Assembly (NCBI RefSeq): GCF_001640805.2
Contig: NC_066835.1
Span: 10,792,130-10,856,129 of the forward strand
Source of the DNA: Lates calcarifer
Taxonomy: Eukaryota > Chordata > Actinopteri > Centropomidae
Direction of reading: 5' to 3'
DNA: 64,000 bases
Part shown: one piece after another, positions 34,876-46,493 of the stretch
Numbering within the stretch: position 1 is the stretch's first letter
Layout of the letters: each line of letters begins with the position of its first letter
Translations under genes and position numbers: made by a program
The notes under the pieces: generated by a model
The model's database searches: none
The model's input: the letters and a program-made list of their open reading frames with translations, nothing else
Told to the model about the DNA's origin: nothing

Positions 34876-37800
34876 GTGTTTGTATGTGTATGTTTCTCAT
34901 CTTCAGGAGGAGATGCGTCAGTCAGTAGCTCCAGCAGAGCCGGTGCAGTACTATTTCACCTTGGCCCAGCAACCCGGAGCCGTACAGGTGCAGGGAACAC
35001 AGCAAGGCCAGCAACCCTGGTGCACAGACAGCCACGACCATCCAGCCTGGACAGATCATCATCGCACAGCCACAGCAAGGACAGGTATTACCAATGCCAC
35101 GTTAGAGGAGCTCTTCACAGGGTTTGTCATGAAGCACTGCAGAGTGCAAAGGACACACACCAAGATTTAAACAAGCAGCAACAAAATGAAACACAGCGAG
35201 ATATGAGAATTCCAGGCAATATTATTGCAGTGTGGAGAAGAAATTCAACTCACCAGTTAATGAATCCTGCACTGAACTTCAAGAAAAAGATATTATGTGT
35301 GTGTGTAACACCTGAATACCTCTCCCCTGTAGTGCTAAGTGACACATTCTAAACTCCACCTAGTCCTGGGAATCCTGCTGAAAAAGGCTTGTTACTTGGG
35401 TCATCATTCCTGATTTTATTGACAGTAGTTGTAGCTCACATTTAGGAACTGACCACTCTCCCACCAGCAGGAATAACCGAACCTCAGAACACACCCAGGG
35501 CACATAGCAACACACATGCACACCCTCCCTGTGACACCCCGCAGAGGAAGCATTAGATCTGAACACTTCGCTACTAGAGGAAAACTAGAATATTCCCTTA
35601 TCTTTGATTTGCTAAAAGAGGATATTTACTTGTATTTACTTACATATTCTTGGCACACATGCAAAGAAACACAAACTGTTTTGCACACACACAGAGTACT
35701 AGCGAGAGTGCATTTCCCCTCAGGATCACAGTGTTTCACTGAACAATAAGATAACAAACATGCATAATTAGCAACACCGTTCAGTTGTCTCTCTTTATAA
35801 TTATCTAATTTCTACTACTTTTGCTCCTAAGCGCTTTCTCTCTCCAGCTTGGTCTCTGCATGTCATGTACTGTAGCTGTGCTGCTGTGGTGCTTCATGCT
35901 GCTTCAGCAGACTGCCTTTAGCTGAGCTGTCATAGTCATTTAGACCTGGCCTGATTCACCAGTGCTGCTACTGCTGCAGTCCCCGCTGAGAGCAGGGAGG
36001 TCGCGCTGTGACACTCACCTTACGTAGACCTCATTGTAGCCTATTTGCAAGGTAGCACTTTAAAAGGTGGGCCTTAAGGTAATAAGTGAAATGTTTAAAT
36101 TTAGCCCAACTAAAAAAGGTTTTTGGTTTGTTGTCTCCTAGTGCACGTTTGCATCCCTACTTTTCTGTATTAAGGAAATATTCATTTTTAAGTGTTCCCT
36201 GATGAGTTCAGGAGCCTGCCTCTTCCATCAGACACGTCATGTTTGGTGCAATAGATTTGGTCTGTGGAGTGAGGAAAGTCCTATAGAATTAAGAAGTAAG
36301 AAGAATAAAGAAAATTAATAAAAGAGAGAGAGAGAGAGTTAGGATGGCGAAAGGTGATGGGCAGAGATCTCATTTCATATCTTTTATTTATGTATCCGTG
36401 TGTCCATGTGCAGAGCTTTTAGTGTCACTAGTTGTCACCGTTGTACCAATTCTGTAATTTTTCTCTAAGGTCACCAATTTTTTTTGTACTTATGAAACCT
36501 CAGTTGGCATTGCTTAAGCTGCTGTTAACGTCACATGCATTTTTAAAACCTGTCCAAACCTCCACCATGTTTTTTTTAGCTCTTTTTGTCATTTCACCTC
36601 AGCCTCTGTCATTTCTCCTGTTTTACTTGCATATCTCATAACCATTATGCTGCTTATGTCACTGTTTGCTGCATTAGCGTTTAAGCTGTCTGTGTATACA
36701 CCCCACACATGCTTACATTCATGTGTTAAGTTGTTGCTATCGCTGCTTTCTCACTGTGTGTCTTTCTCTCATTTTCTCATCCTGCTCTGTCGGCCATCAG
36801 ATGCTGCAAGGTGCCACCATGCAGCAGTTACAGCAAGTGCAAGTGCAATCACAGGGCACACCCATCACGGTAAACACACATGCACACGTGCATTTATATA
36901 TTCACTAACCACACAAACACACACACAAAGGCAGACTCTTGCTGCCTCAGTCCTTTAGATGACTGCTGCCTATGAGCTCTGTTCCTGCTCAGATGACTGA
37001 GGTCTGTATGGGCGGCCGCAGCATGAGATCAGGTGGCCTTTCCTGGATAGTGTGACAGACAGAAGAGAAAGAGAGGTCTTGAAACCTGCATTGTCACCTT
37101 ATGTCCCCATGTCTTTTGTGCCCGCCTGATGATCTTCTAACAGAGTTTTAATATTTAGGGATACATAAGCGTCATGCTTCAGGTTAAAATCACATTCCAG
37201 GAAGTTAGCAATTTCCTGGCTCTTTGCTTTGTGTCAATCTTAAACTACATGCCTGTACCAGTTGTTGTTCAACTACTAATGTATTACTTCTTTGTCTTTC
37301 TGTATGCCTCTCTGCTTTAATCTTTTCTTTTTCTCTCTCTCTTTGTTTCTCTCTGTCAGAGTGCACCGGTGGCCATGCAGGTGGGTGAGGGTCAACAGGT
37401 ACAAATTGTCCAGGCGGCAGCAGCTCAGGGTCAGGCTCAGACTGCTCAAGCCCAGGGCCAGACCAATGCAGGTCATGCAGCAGATCATCACCAACACAGG
37501 AGAGATTCAGCAAATCCCGGTAAGAAATGGCATCAAGCTGGAACAGAGGAGGGATTGGAACTAGGGGAGGGATTGGTGGTGGAGGGAAGGCGGCAAAAGT
37601 AATGTGAGGGACTTTACAAACACAGTGTTTTAGTGAATTATCAATTCTTCACTGATGGGAGCTATTAAACATACATTTGAGAGAGTTAACAATTCACCAA
37701 AGGGAAGTGAATGATTCTTGCTGCTGTTGTTTAGAGTAGGAAAATGGCTGTGACCTCTGCTTTCGAATGACCTTTGCTCTTAACCAAACTTTGTCTCCCC

Positions 37801-38518
37801 CTTGTGTTGGTTGACTGTAGGTGCAGCTAAATACAGGCCAGCTACAATACATCCGTCTAGCCCAGCCTGTCTCTGGGGCACAAGTGGTCCAAGGACAGAT
37901 TCAGACTCTCGCCAACACCCAGCAGGTAGTCATGAAAACAACAAAAATAGCTTTGAGAAAGCCAATCATCTGATATCTAAACATTTATGTTGCTAAATTG
38001 TTTATTTTATTTTACTTGTTTTTGTTTTCAGATCACACAGACAGAGGTACAGCAAGGACAGCAGCAATTCAACCAGTTTACTGATGGACAGGTAACAATT
38101 TGCAACAAATACATGGGAAAATACAATGAGTCTAACCTTTATTTATTCAGGAAAGCCTCACTGAGATTAAATATCTCCCTTTCAAGGGTATCCAGGCCAA
38201 GCTAGGCAGTAATAATAGTGATTTACAGACCCAGACAAAATATTTCTAAAAAAAATTCTAATTGATGTTTCATGCTAAAAGCAGCCTAAATACCTCCTTT
38301 TAACAACCTAAGATCTATGTAAAATCTTGCTGTCATCTCATCCCATTAAAATCCATTTACATGTAGACCTTCAACCTCTCTGTCTCTCTGTTTCACAGCA
38401 GTTGTATCAGATTCAGCAGGTGACGATGCCAGCAGGCCAGGAACTGACCCAGCCAATGTTCATTCAGTCCACCAACCAGACAGCTGATGCACAGGTCACG
38501 CAGGTCAGCACCGACTGA
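29733..38518 (+). CDS. nfyc: NF-YC, nuclear transcription factor Y subunit gamma (10 coding exons, two frameshifts as written)
   Basis: Coding exons: 29733-29831, 29993-30064, 31647-31760, 33636-33731, 34907-35084, 36801-36869, 37360-37519, 37821-37925, 38032-38091, 38399-38518, all with GT..AG borders. NF-YC pairs with NF-YB through a histone fold; the dimer recruits NF-YA and binds CCAAT boxes in the nucleus. [20 protein letters not shown], then [60 protein letters not shown] and [12 protein letters not shown] are essentially the vertebrate histone-fold region (about residues 34-127). Later exons encode the glutamine-rich activation domain ([49 protein letters not shown]). TAG is in frame just upstream of the ATG, so the start is firm. 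Exons 5 and 7 are 178 and 160 nt, each one base over a multiple of three. Without the two extra bases the protein is about 356 aa. Confidence 0.95.
31761..33110 (+). other. nfyc: nfyc intron between coding exons 3 and 4, left part
   Basis: This is non-coding sequence apart from a T-run near 32484-32495. A short GC-richer patch around 32090-32240 has no recognisable protein or RNA. The upstream intron (30065-31646) is likewise AT-rich, with only a short TG tract at about 31017-31034. Confidence 0.5.
33111..33412. mobile_element. diverged palindromic-ended non-autonomous DNA element (MITE-like)
   Basis: The segment begins CAGGGCTGCAGCTAATTATT and ends in wording close to its reverse complement (TTGACTAACTGCTCAGCTCT). 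Inside are TTGTTTTGTCTATAAAATGT and AGAAGCTGGAACAAGCCAAT. This is the pattern of a very common teleost element whose ends read GGGCTGCAACTAACGATTA and which usually carries no coding sequence. A shorter relative lies at 49766-49936. The superfamily is not certain. Confidence 0.6.
33897..33992 (+). ncRNA. mir30e: microRNA precursor mir-30e
   Basis: Positions 33915-33936 equal miR-30e-5p exactly (seed GTAAACA, then the TTGACTGG that distinguishes 30e from 30a). The opposite arm, 33958-33979, is CTTTCAGTCGGATGTTTGCA plus GC and pairs with it across a loop of about 21 nt. GGCAA at 33899-33903 pairs with TTGCC at 33986-33990, extending the lower stem. The 3p arm has G at 33975 where mammalian miR-30e-3p has A; this makes a U:G wobble with position 33917 and equals the human miR-30a-3p wording. 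It lies in the nfyc intron between coding exons 4 and 5, as MIR30E lies in an NFYC intron in human. It is presumably made from the nfyc transcript and loaded into Argonaute to repress mRNAs. Confidence 0.97.
34228..34303 (+). ncRNA. mir30c: microRNA precursor mir-30c
   Basis: Positions 34237-34259 equal miR-30c-5p exactly (seed GTAAACA, then CCTACACTCTCAGC). The opposite arm at 34275-34296 reads CTGGGAGAGGGGTGTTTACG and CT, similar to miR-30c-1-3p. CCAG at 34230-34233 pairs with CTGG at 34298-34301 at the base of the hairpin. It sits about 0.3 kb downstream of mir-30e in the same nfyc intron, matching the human MIR30E/MIR30C1 pair, and the two share a seed. The spacing here appears much tighter than in human. 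Confidence 0.97.
34826..34862. repeat. (TG)n microsatellite next to a 3' splice site
   Basis: A perfect TG tract of about 37 bp is followed by TATG units. It ends 44 bases upstream of nfyc coding exon 5 (34907), so it sits in the branch-point and polypyrimidine area of the intron. UG tracts in RNA bind TDP-43 and CELF proteins; any effect here is inference. Confidence 0.95.
34907..35084 (+). other. nfyc: nfyc coding exon 5 with one-base insertion
   Basis: The exon opens [20 protein letters not shown] and reads in frame to QQGQQ at 35014. At the CCC of 35015-35017 the conserved frame shifts by one. Reading on from CCT gives [20 protein letters not shown], the expected NF-YC wording, only if one C is dropped. 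The exon is 178 nt instead of the expected 177. Both splice sites (CTTCAG at the 5' edge, GGACAG/GTATTA at the 3' edge) are normal. Confidence 0.85.
35085..36800 (+). other. nfyc: nfyc intron between coding exons 5 and 6
   Basis: This 1.7-kb intron has a short GA tract at about 36324-36338. No exon, RNA gene or clear mobile element was recognised in it. Confidence 0.5.
37360..37519 (+). other. nfyc: nfyc coding exon 7 with one-base insertion
   Basis: The exon begins [18 protein letters not shown] and continues in frame to GQT at 37464. At the AA of 37465-37466 an extra A is present. Only with one A removed does the rest read [18 protein letters not shown], the conserved NF-YC sequence, and join in phase to the next exon (VQLNTGQLQ). 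Length is 160 nt, one over a multiple of three. Confidence 0.85.
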
Positions 38519-38539
38519 GCCCCAACCAGGAACCTTTAC

Positions 38540-38626
<87 letters not shown>

Positions 38627-39810
38627 GCCCACCTACCCACGACACGCACACCAGCCCATGTGACGCAGACAGATGCCACCAACTTTGACAAAGGACGCTC
38701 GATAACCTTGATTTTAAGCACTGCTCATTAAGATGAGGGACCTGAAATCTTGTAACACTCATTTTTTTGTAATAAATTTAGTACACTGGATCAAAAACCA
38801 AAGGGACACCGATTGACTCTCTCACAATCACATGCTAAGTTGCATCCATGCTTAAGACACCGCTTCCGTTTTTGTACTTCTGTCACCAACATCTTTAGAG
38901 AAAATATGCATCTACTGCCACAGTCAACTGTCTCTCCACTGGCCAGCTCAGTTCTTCTTCTCGTCCTTGTCCAAACTTCAAAGATTTTTAAAACATCAGA
39001 AAGTGTGTGTTTTACTCTTCATGATCTGGCCCTGGCATATCTGTGGGTGAAGGAAGACATGGGATTCTTCACCTCCTGCTTTCCCCTCTGTTGAAAACAT
39101 GAATCATACTTTCTTCATTGTTTGTCATGTAATTGATGGATAAAATTAAGCCATATACCTCAGATTATCACTTTTTACAGCAACTCAATCTAAGGGATCT
39201 TGAGAAGAAGTTATAGGTTCAAAGATAATTTCATGTAGTTTCTCTGTTGTGTTATTTTCCACATTGACAATGAAGCATGACTTTATGTTGTAAGGGCTTC
39301 AAACTGTATAGGTTAACTGTGTATGTGATGGTGTGTGTGTGTGTGTGAGCTTGTGTTTCAAGCGCCCACACCACAGTCACCTTTACTCTTCCATTTTGGT
39401 TCTTGTTTCACTTTCTTTCCTCACCCCTTTGTCTTTAGAGCAGGGAAGCTCTTCTCTGCCTCTATGCAGTTTCACACAACCTTGTCTACCCGGGTGGTTT
39501 TGGAGTCTTGTGCCCTGGTTTAAGTCTCATGTACAAACACATGACTCCGTCTGGAGGAAAAAAAAACACCCTTTTTATAGAACTCTTTTTTTTTTTTTCA
39601 ATACAAGTGTTTTTCTTTCTGGTTTTGAAATGATGTTTGGCCTCATATCTTCCCCACCATTTTTTTTGTACAGTAATAATTATTATCAATGTTCTTATTG
39701 TTGTTTTTTGCATGTAGTTCAAACTGCCAGCATGACATGCAATAGATAGGTACAGTTTTATTTTTGACGTTCCTTTTTGTAAACAAACTTTGTTTGTGAG
39801 AAAAAATAAA
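38519..39810 (+). terminator. nfyc: nfyc 3' UTR and poly(A) signals
   Basis: The 3' UTR begins after TGA at 38516-38518 and carries a long CA repeat almost at once. AATAAA occurs at 38771-38776 and again at 39805-39810, suggesting short and long 3' ends. A third AATAAA at 40259-40264 is possible. T-runs at 39588-39598 and 39660-39668 lie in the distal part. Confidence 0.6.
38542..38622. repeat. (CA)n microsatellite in the nfyc 3' UTR
   Basis: This is about 81 bp of perfect CA repeat, roughly 40 units, starting 24 bases after the nfyc stop codon. It is the longest pure dinucleotide tract in the window. Confidence 0.97.
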
Positions 39811-42800
39811 AACCATAACTTGTCTTAAGAGTCCTGTTTTATAGCATTTTTCTGAGTTTGAGTCATCATATGCTGACCTTTGTTTTTATTGTTCTATTTT
39901 AGGAGAATTAAGCACCTCACTAGTGTGTGGACGAGTAGACAGGGAGACAGGAGAGAAATGCCACAGCACACCAAGAGATAAGACTTGAACCAACCCAGTC
40001 AACCCCCTACTGTATTGCCAGGTAGACACATCTCACCACCGGAGCCTAAAATACCATTGCTTTTGTTACAGTTATACAAACTACTCTAATAGGTGTGAAG
40101 TGGAAGCAATATCTTAAGACAAAATATATTTTGAATGTTTAAGAAAGACTGATTTTAATTACGGACACAGTACTACTGGTGGTGGTTTTAACTGTGTTGG
40201 TGACAGCGTGAGGCCCCTGTTGTTTTCCCAGATGGCCATAGGAGGGCAGCACTGATCTAATAAACTCTAAATGCCACTGATATACTAGGGCACCTGATTT
40301 ATTACCAAACACAGGTGTACAATTTTTCACTGGGGCATTGTTTAAGAAATATAGACATATCCAAAATGCACAGCGCCACAATTGTCTGGCAAAAATGTGC
40401 AGTCAATATCTGCCCACGTTGCACCCAAACCAGACTATATGAACGCCACTAATCTTATTTCTGCTGCCCTCCTTGAGTGCTGGAAAAGCTTCATGTGCCA
40501 CAAAGGGCAAGCAGTTAACAATAGAGTCACGAGTTATTTGGCTGGAGACTGCTCAGCTCCTACGAGATCAGACTGCATTCCTTATCCGACCTAAATCTTA
40601 AAAGGAAGAGAAGTAATTATGTTGGAACAGAAAATTGGGTAGGCAGAGAGATGCATGGTGCTCTGCTCATAATGTCCCACTTTTACCCCAAAAGGTCACA
40701 TTCAGCGTGGTGTCAGCGTTGAGAGTCAAAGTTCAAAAGTTGCAAGTATGCCTTTGAAGTGCTTTTCCCATCTAGCTGATTAAAAGATGAATTTTCCCAC
40801 ACATACACTCATAGCGATTGCTCACTACACAGTTGTCTGGGTAAACCACGGTGGTCAGAGCCACAAGTAAACATTACTCAAACCGGAGGACCCTTTCTTA
40901 ATCGACTTAATCACCAAACAATAACTGCATTAATGAGTGCAGACTCATGCTCGGCTCTTTCTAATAAGAGGAACAGGGATTGTGAGAATGTTTGAGCTTA
41001 AGTCAAGCGTGAAAAGGATTGTCTGGTGGTATTTTTCTTGGCTGGCTCGTCTGGTCAGATCAAGGCAACCAAGGCCAGATGAATTGGGGCTGACTGCCGT
41101 GGCTGTGGCCTGGACCTTGTGATTGGGCCACAGCATCAGTTGGTCTCACCAAGTTAGCAACAAACCCATAACAGGGAGTGGATGTTCACTTAGATGGGGT
41201 TTGCGTTTGATCCCCTCTTCTGTTTCTGTGAGGTGTCGGGAGAGTTTGTTTTAATCACCATCAAACCATAATACAAGCTTTTCCCAGGTCCGGGCATTTC
41301 AGTGTTGTGTAAGAAAAATGTGACTTATCACTCTCTCTCTTTACAAGGAGCTCAGTGTGCAGGGTCAGAAACAGAGCTGCTCTACTTTCCAGTGCATTAA
41401 AAAATTATTACATTGATTTGTAAACAAATTATATCAAAAGGTGTTACATGGTTTTCTTAAAGAGCAGAAAGGACTTGCCAGATTTGTGTTATAATGTAGT
41501 TTGTAAAAACACTCAAAATATTTGTTTGACTCAATTTTAAGTTTAAAACTAATCAGATGTTTTTTTCAGGCTGTTTGTCCACAGTCTGCTGTAATACATG
41601 CACAATATTCTCTGCTCTCAAACACATGCATTACATTAAATAATATTGTAAAGAAGTAAAATATAATTTGACTGGAAGGACGTGGGTCCAACAGTCCAGC
41701 GCTGACCTCAGCTCACCCCTGCCCAAGTCAGGACAATTAAGAAATGTTATGCTCTGTAAAGAAACAAGGAACATGTTGCCTGTAACACTTGAGTGTACTC
41801 TCTGCTCTGAACTTTTCATATTGAAATTTTTTTTGTCTCAGATGAAGGAGAATAACTTTTAGGAGTTAAAGAATTTATTTGAGGTTTTTGATGTGGCCTA
41901 CTAATTATATTTTTAAAACCCTGGTTACTAATGTAGCCTCACTCCCTGTGCTGGAGATTTCTCATAACCCTGTAGACTTTGAACTTTGACCCTTGATAGA
42001 CCTGATTTAGTCTGACTGGTTATGGTTGTAAGAACTTCTGTATATTCTGCAACCAGCCAGGTTATAACACTTTTCAACATTGCTGCTTGTGTGTATTCAC
42101 TCAGTCTTTTTATAGCTCAGAGCTGTGTTGTTTGCAGTTGTTTTTGCCTGACGGAAGTGAGGTAACGTTCTATTCTGCAGTTTCCTCCACCTCTCTGAAT
42201 GGTTAAAATGTTGCATGCTCCTAGGAGAGGCATGGTCAGTCACTTCTATAAAAGCACTAAGAGTGGTAGTAAGCTACAAAGGATCTATTGACTGCTCATG
42301 AATGAGCCACTGAATGAGGTCTCTACCCAAACTTCTGTAATTTCCTGACTTCTTTCCTGAGTCACTGCATGTCGCAGTTGGCATTTCCATATTCATGTTG
42401 CTGAAAGGCATATTGTCAGATTGATTAACACAGGAAAGCTGCTTCACATCAGTTGACATTTTTACAGTGTCTACGTGATGGTTGGAGTGTGTTGCTCAGC
42501 GGGGGTTCTTGCTCCAAACACAGGAAACAATGTCATTTCATCTCTCCAAAGACTAAAACCACAGTTATCACAACAAGATTAACCCAGCACAACAGACACT
42601 TTATCAACAACTCATCTGCTCTCCTCCCTTCTCCTCTCTGAATACGGGAGGTCCCTCTGCAGTTTTCCATTAAGAAAAATTTGTGTTAAAGAACAGGAAA
42701 CAGATAAAAAGCAGAGGAGGAAAGAGATTCAATAAAGACAAACAAGAGTACAGTCTGGGAAAGCCGTGGTGTAAGTAAACGTCCAAGTGTGCAGTGGAAA

Positions 42801-45429
42801 TAAAAGGTTGGTGGGGGTCGGACGGAGTGCGTTTGCACTGTACTATGTGTAGCACACAATTGCTGATGTGAGTATTTTTAAGTTCCCATAGATTCCCTGA
42901 GTGGCTGTCGACTCCCAGAGCTCAGCGGGCTCTGTGGGGCGTGAGCGAATGCTTGGAGTGAGGAGTGCAGTGGAAAAACAACACAGTCGGGAGAGGTGGG
43001 CTTGAAGGGAATACAGCAGCCGCCTCCTAACACTGGGCCCCTGCAGTCCGCTCCAGGTCATCCCCGACAGTAATTCAACCCGCGTACAAGAGTTGTTGAT
43101 GAGTGCCACCAAATCTGTTTATATGACTGTGTGAGCTCTTCCTTATGGCCTGGTAGTGTACATTTGTGCATTGAACCATCCGTTCCACATTCACGTTTTA
43201 CAGCCTGACCTTCCTCAGCTGTTGTGTGTTGTCACATGGCCTTTAGCCTAAAGTCCTCGTTGGATACTCTGCCCAGCTCCAAGTGTTGATTGCTGGATGA
43301 AAGTAACACTGGAGCAGGGCTGGTACTGTAATAGTAAGAAGGTGGAGCGTGCCTTTGCCTCGGTGAAACTTTGATGTGAATCCCCCCACCCCCAAGGGTA
43401 CGGGCAGGGCTGGCCTGTCCGTCGACACCTTCCTCCTTCGTCGCTGCCTGGCCTGCTTTAGACGGTTGAGAGACGGAGAGGAGGAGAAGGAGAGGCAAGA
43501 GAAACTCGAGGAGGAACGGAAACGGCACTAACAGAGAGAGGGTTGTAGTGGGAGATTCCCAGTACAGGATGCCGTTGTGTTGATGTTTGGATCACACCTC
43601 CTCCTTTCCTCATGGGGCGGCTAGGGGTCCACAAGACTCTACTGTAGGACGACCTTCTTCCTAAATTAGATCGCCCTACCCTTTATTTGTCTCCCCTTTT
43701 ACACCTATACTAAAAAGCTGGAAATATTTGAGTGTTTGCCCTCTTTAAAAGCCCAGTCTTTTTTTCATTTTGCACTATATAAATTAAATTTCTTCAGTTA
43801 TAATTCAAGAGCTTTATTCATAAATTAAATATCTGTGATTTATGTGCTTCTAAAATGATCATAATTCAAATTTGTTTTAAATGTTTTAATACTAATGCCA
43901 GTGCAATACCTAAATTTCGGTACCAGCACCAAACCAATACTTTTCCATACCTCACTTTTAGAAACTCAAGTAAGTTTTTATACTTCACCAAAATAAAAAA
44001 GATCTAAATTTGGCTATTTTTTATCTAACTTAGAAAGTATTTGTTGATTATTTCGTTGAGGAATACGTAAACTTTCTGACCAGATATTTGATACTTGACA
44101 GGCGATACTTGGTGCCAGGGACACATTCTGTCTGTACCAAAAGGTATTGATGTTTATTATCCAGCATTAATTGGCAATCATAAGTTAATTATACTCTGCT
44201 CTTCTACTAATTTAGAGTGAAATGTAATGTAACAGCACAGGATGGAGGTCCTGTATGAAGTCATAAACACTTTGAATTCTCAAAACTTTTTTCCTTACAT
44301 TTCATTCTGATATGTCATGTTAACCAGTACCCAGTCTGCATTAACACATCGCTGTTAGAAGCACAGCTGTCAACACCTGATTCCCTTTTATACTGGACAG
44401 TAAATCCATCAGTCTATATGTGTGATGCTAAGTAAGGAGTTAGGGATTAGTAATGGTGAGTTATGTAATGTGAGCGGGCCCTGGGAATAATGTCTAGATT
44501 TGTGACTTGTGAGAGACTCCAGTTGCGTTCCCACACGTCATTGCACAGACCTGCATGTTCCATAAACTGCAGCCGCCACAGTGGACATAGTTAGCGTGAG
44601 TAACCTGCCCCTGCTGTTGTTAGGGGACACTGTAAAACTTACACAATACCAAACACATGTCTGAGGCGAACGGTCACAGTTCTCTGTTTGATCTGGGCGA
44701 TAATAAACATTTTATACAAGATAAACGATTATACATTTCACTTAAATTTCACTGTAGTGCACTCAAGTAGTTGCCAGGGGTGTGAGCGATGGGGTAGTGG
44801 AGAGAAAGAGCAGATTTCTTCTTTGTTTTCAAAAGAAGATGAGACCCCTCTTTTCTTTTTCTCCTCAGGAATTTAACCCCCGTTACCTCCAGGTTTACAT
44901 TTGACTTCTGTTTCAGCTGAACAAGGCCATTAATTCAAAGACACAGATCACCGTGAATTATCTTGGCTGATGTCACTTTTGGTGGTCAGATGATCCGGTG
45001 AGGCCAGCAGGAGTTTTGGGGACCACCTCACATTGCATTCCTGGGAGGCCTGCAGACAGGTGATCTCTCTACAGGGCTCTGTGCTCCATAACCCCAGTAT
45101 TTGTGTCATAACCGCAAGCCTGTGTGTGTGTCACAGTCATAGATTTAGATTTAGAAAGCTCTGTCCACTGAGGAGGAGGAGGAGGTGGAGGAGGAGGACT
45201 GTGGCGACCAGTGTTGCTGTGTCCACCAGCACCTGTCTCTGCTGTCCCGGGTCCTGTAGCCATGGATTCAAGCCCCCTCCCACAATAAACACAAGTGACA
45301 TTTTCATTTAGAGGAAAGACAAAGGAAACTTTTACTTAGGACTATGTTTTGTTTTTCCTCAGTAACTCAGAGAAGTTGGTGCGCTTTGACACTACAAGAT
45401 AACTTGAAGATAACAATGATACAGCACTT
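39811..45429. other. intergenic region between nfyc and kcnq4
   Basis: About 5.6 kb without a recognisable gene on either strand. It includes the possible third nfyc poly(A) signal at 40259 and a repeat-like segment near 43880-44150. It also has a GGA-rich patch at 45168-45200 (GAGGAGGAGGAGGTGGAGG). The open frames in it are short and without recognisable similarity. Confidence 0.55.
43880..44150. repeat. possible degenerate interspersed repeat
   Basis: Wording such as TTTCGGTACCAGCACCAAAC and CAATACTTTTCCATACC at the left, and TGATACTTGACAGGCGATAC with TACCAAAAGGTATTGATG at the right, resembles fish repeats built of GGTAC/GTATC words in opposite orientation. Limits and family are uncertain. 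Confidence 0.3.
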
Positions 45430-46493
45430 AGGTTCTTATGCATAGGCAGCAGTTCTTATCAAAGTTATCAGCTCTACAATGGACCTGTCATTCTCCTGGG
45501 AAAGCTTCATTTAAGAAAAAGAAAGAAGAAGAATCACTGTCCGGTCTGCATCTCCTCGTCACTACGTGCATCCCATGCTCACACTCATCTCGACTCCTCG
45601 CCCAGCGCTCCTGCTCCTGCACGCAGTCACCTCACAGGAGAGAGAGAGGGGGGGGAGGAGGAGGTGGTTTTCATCTTCGTAAGCGTTTACAAACCAGATG
45701 CAGACGTCGGCGGGCGCTTATCAGGCCTTTTCTACAGACTTTTGGAGTTGGTCGCCTTCGATTCTCTTGACATCACACTGATGGTCTTCACTTCTGCGCG
45801 CTGCACCCCGCCTGCCTGCCTGCCTGCCTGTCAGGGAGCGGAGGAGCGCTGGACCAGAGAGACGCACACGAGGAGGGGGGAGAGCAGGCTGATGTTAGCG
45901 GCTGTGGACAGGCTCAGTCTGCCAGTTAAAACCACAGGAACAGCTTAGACGAACTTAATGAAATAACTGCGGCTGATGAAGTTAGTTTAGATCCACTGCA
46001 TGACCACTGCGCGTGCCTGCTTTGTGATCTCTATCTGCATGTTTAATGTGTATTTACTCGATCGTGGACAGTTTGTGCTGTCACTTCTGCCAAGTGATGG
46101 CAGGTCCTTAGCAGCTCACTTTCATATTTTTCTTGGAGTTAGCGCACGTGTAATTAGTTATCTGATTACTTCTCTCATCTGACTCTCAACAATGATCGCT
46201 GAAGGTCACGATTCAGCGCGACTCACTTATCCTAAGTATTGTGCATCTTTCCTTTCGCGATCGTGACTTGATTTACAGATAATTTTCAGATCCTAACAAA
46301 CCACACAGAGACTGTCAGGCAGCAGGGATGATATTTACTCGTGTGTTTTGATCGGTAGACTACTTTTAGTCCACTTTAAAAGCCAAGACAAAGCGGACTA
46401 TGACTCGGTCTAAACTTTGCTCCGCGCTCCTGCGGATGATCCAGTGAAACGAGTCAGATCATATATGTAGTTTAAAAGCGCGTCGGCCTGAAG
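45430..46493 (+). promoter_or_regulatory. kcnq4: kcnq4 promoter and 5' leader
   Basis: GC content and CpG density rise from about 45540 up to the start codon (for example CAGACGTCGGCGGGCGCTTA at 45702), as at a CpG-island promoter. A (CCTG)n stretch, GCCTGCCTGCCTGCCTGCCTG, lies at 45811-45831. TTTCGCGATCGTGA lies at 46254-46267. In-frame TAA shortly before the ATG at 46494 closes the frame upstream. The transcription start cannot be fixed. Confidence 0.5.

Noticed and set aside
34828..35352. 174-codon open frame covering a TG repeat and nfyc exon 5
   Set aside because: This is an out-of-frame reading of nfyc exon 5 plus flanking repeat, not a separate gene.
39890..40020. additional nfyc last exon after TTCTATTTTAG at 39891-39901
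   Set aside because: The 3' splice-like sequence is followed by GAGAATTAAG with an early stop and no conserved coding; nfyc is already complete at 38518.
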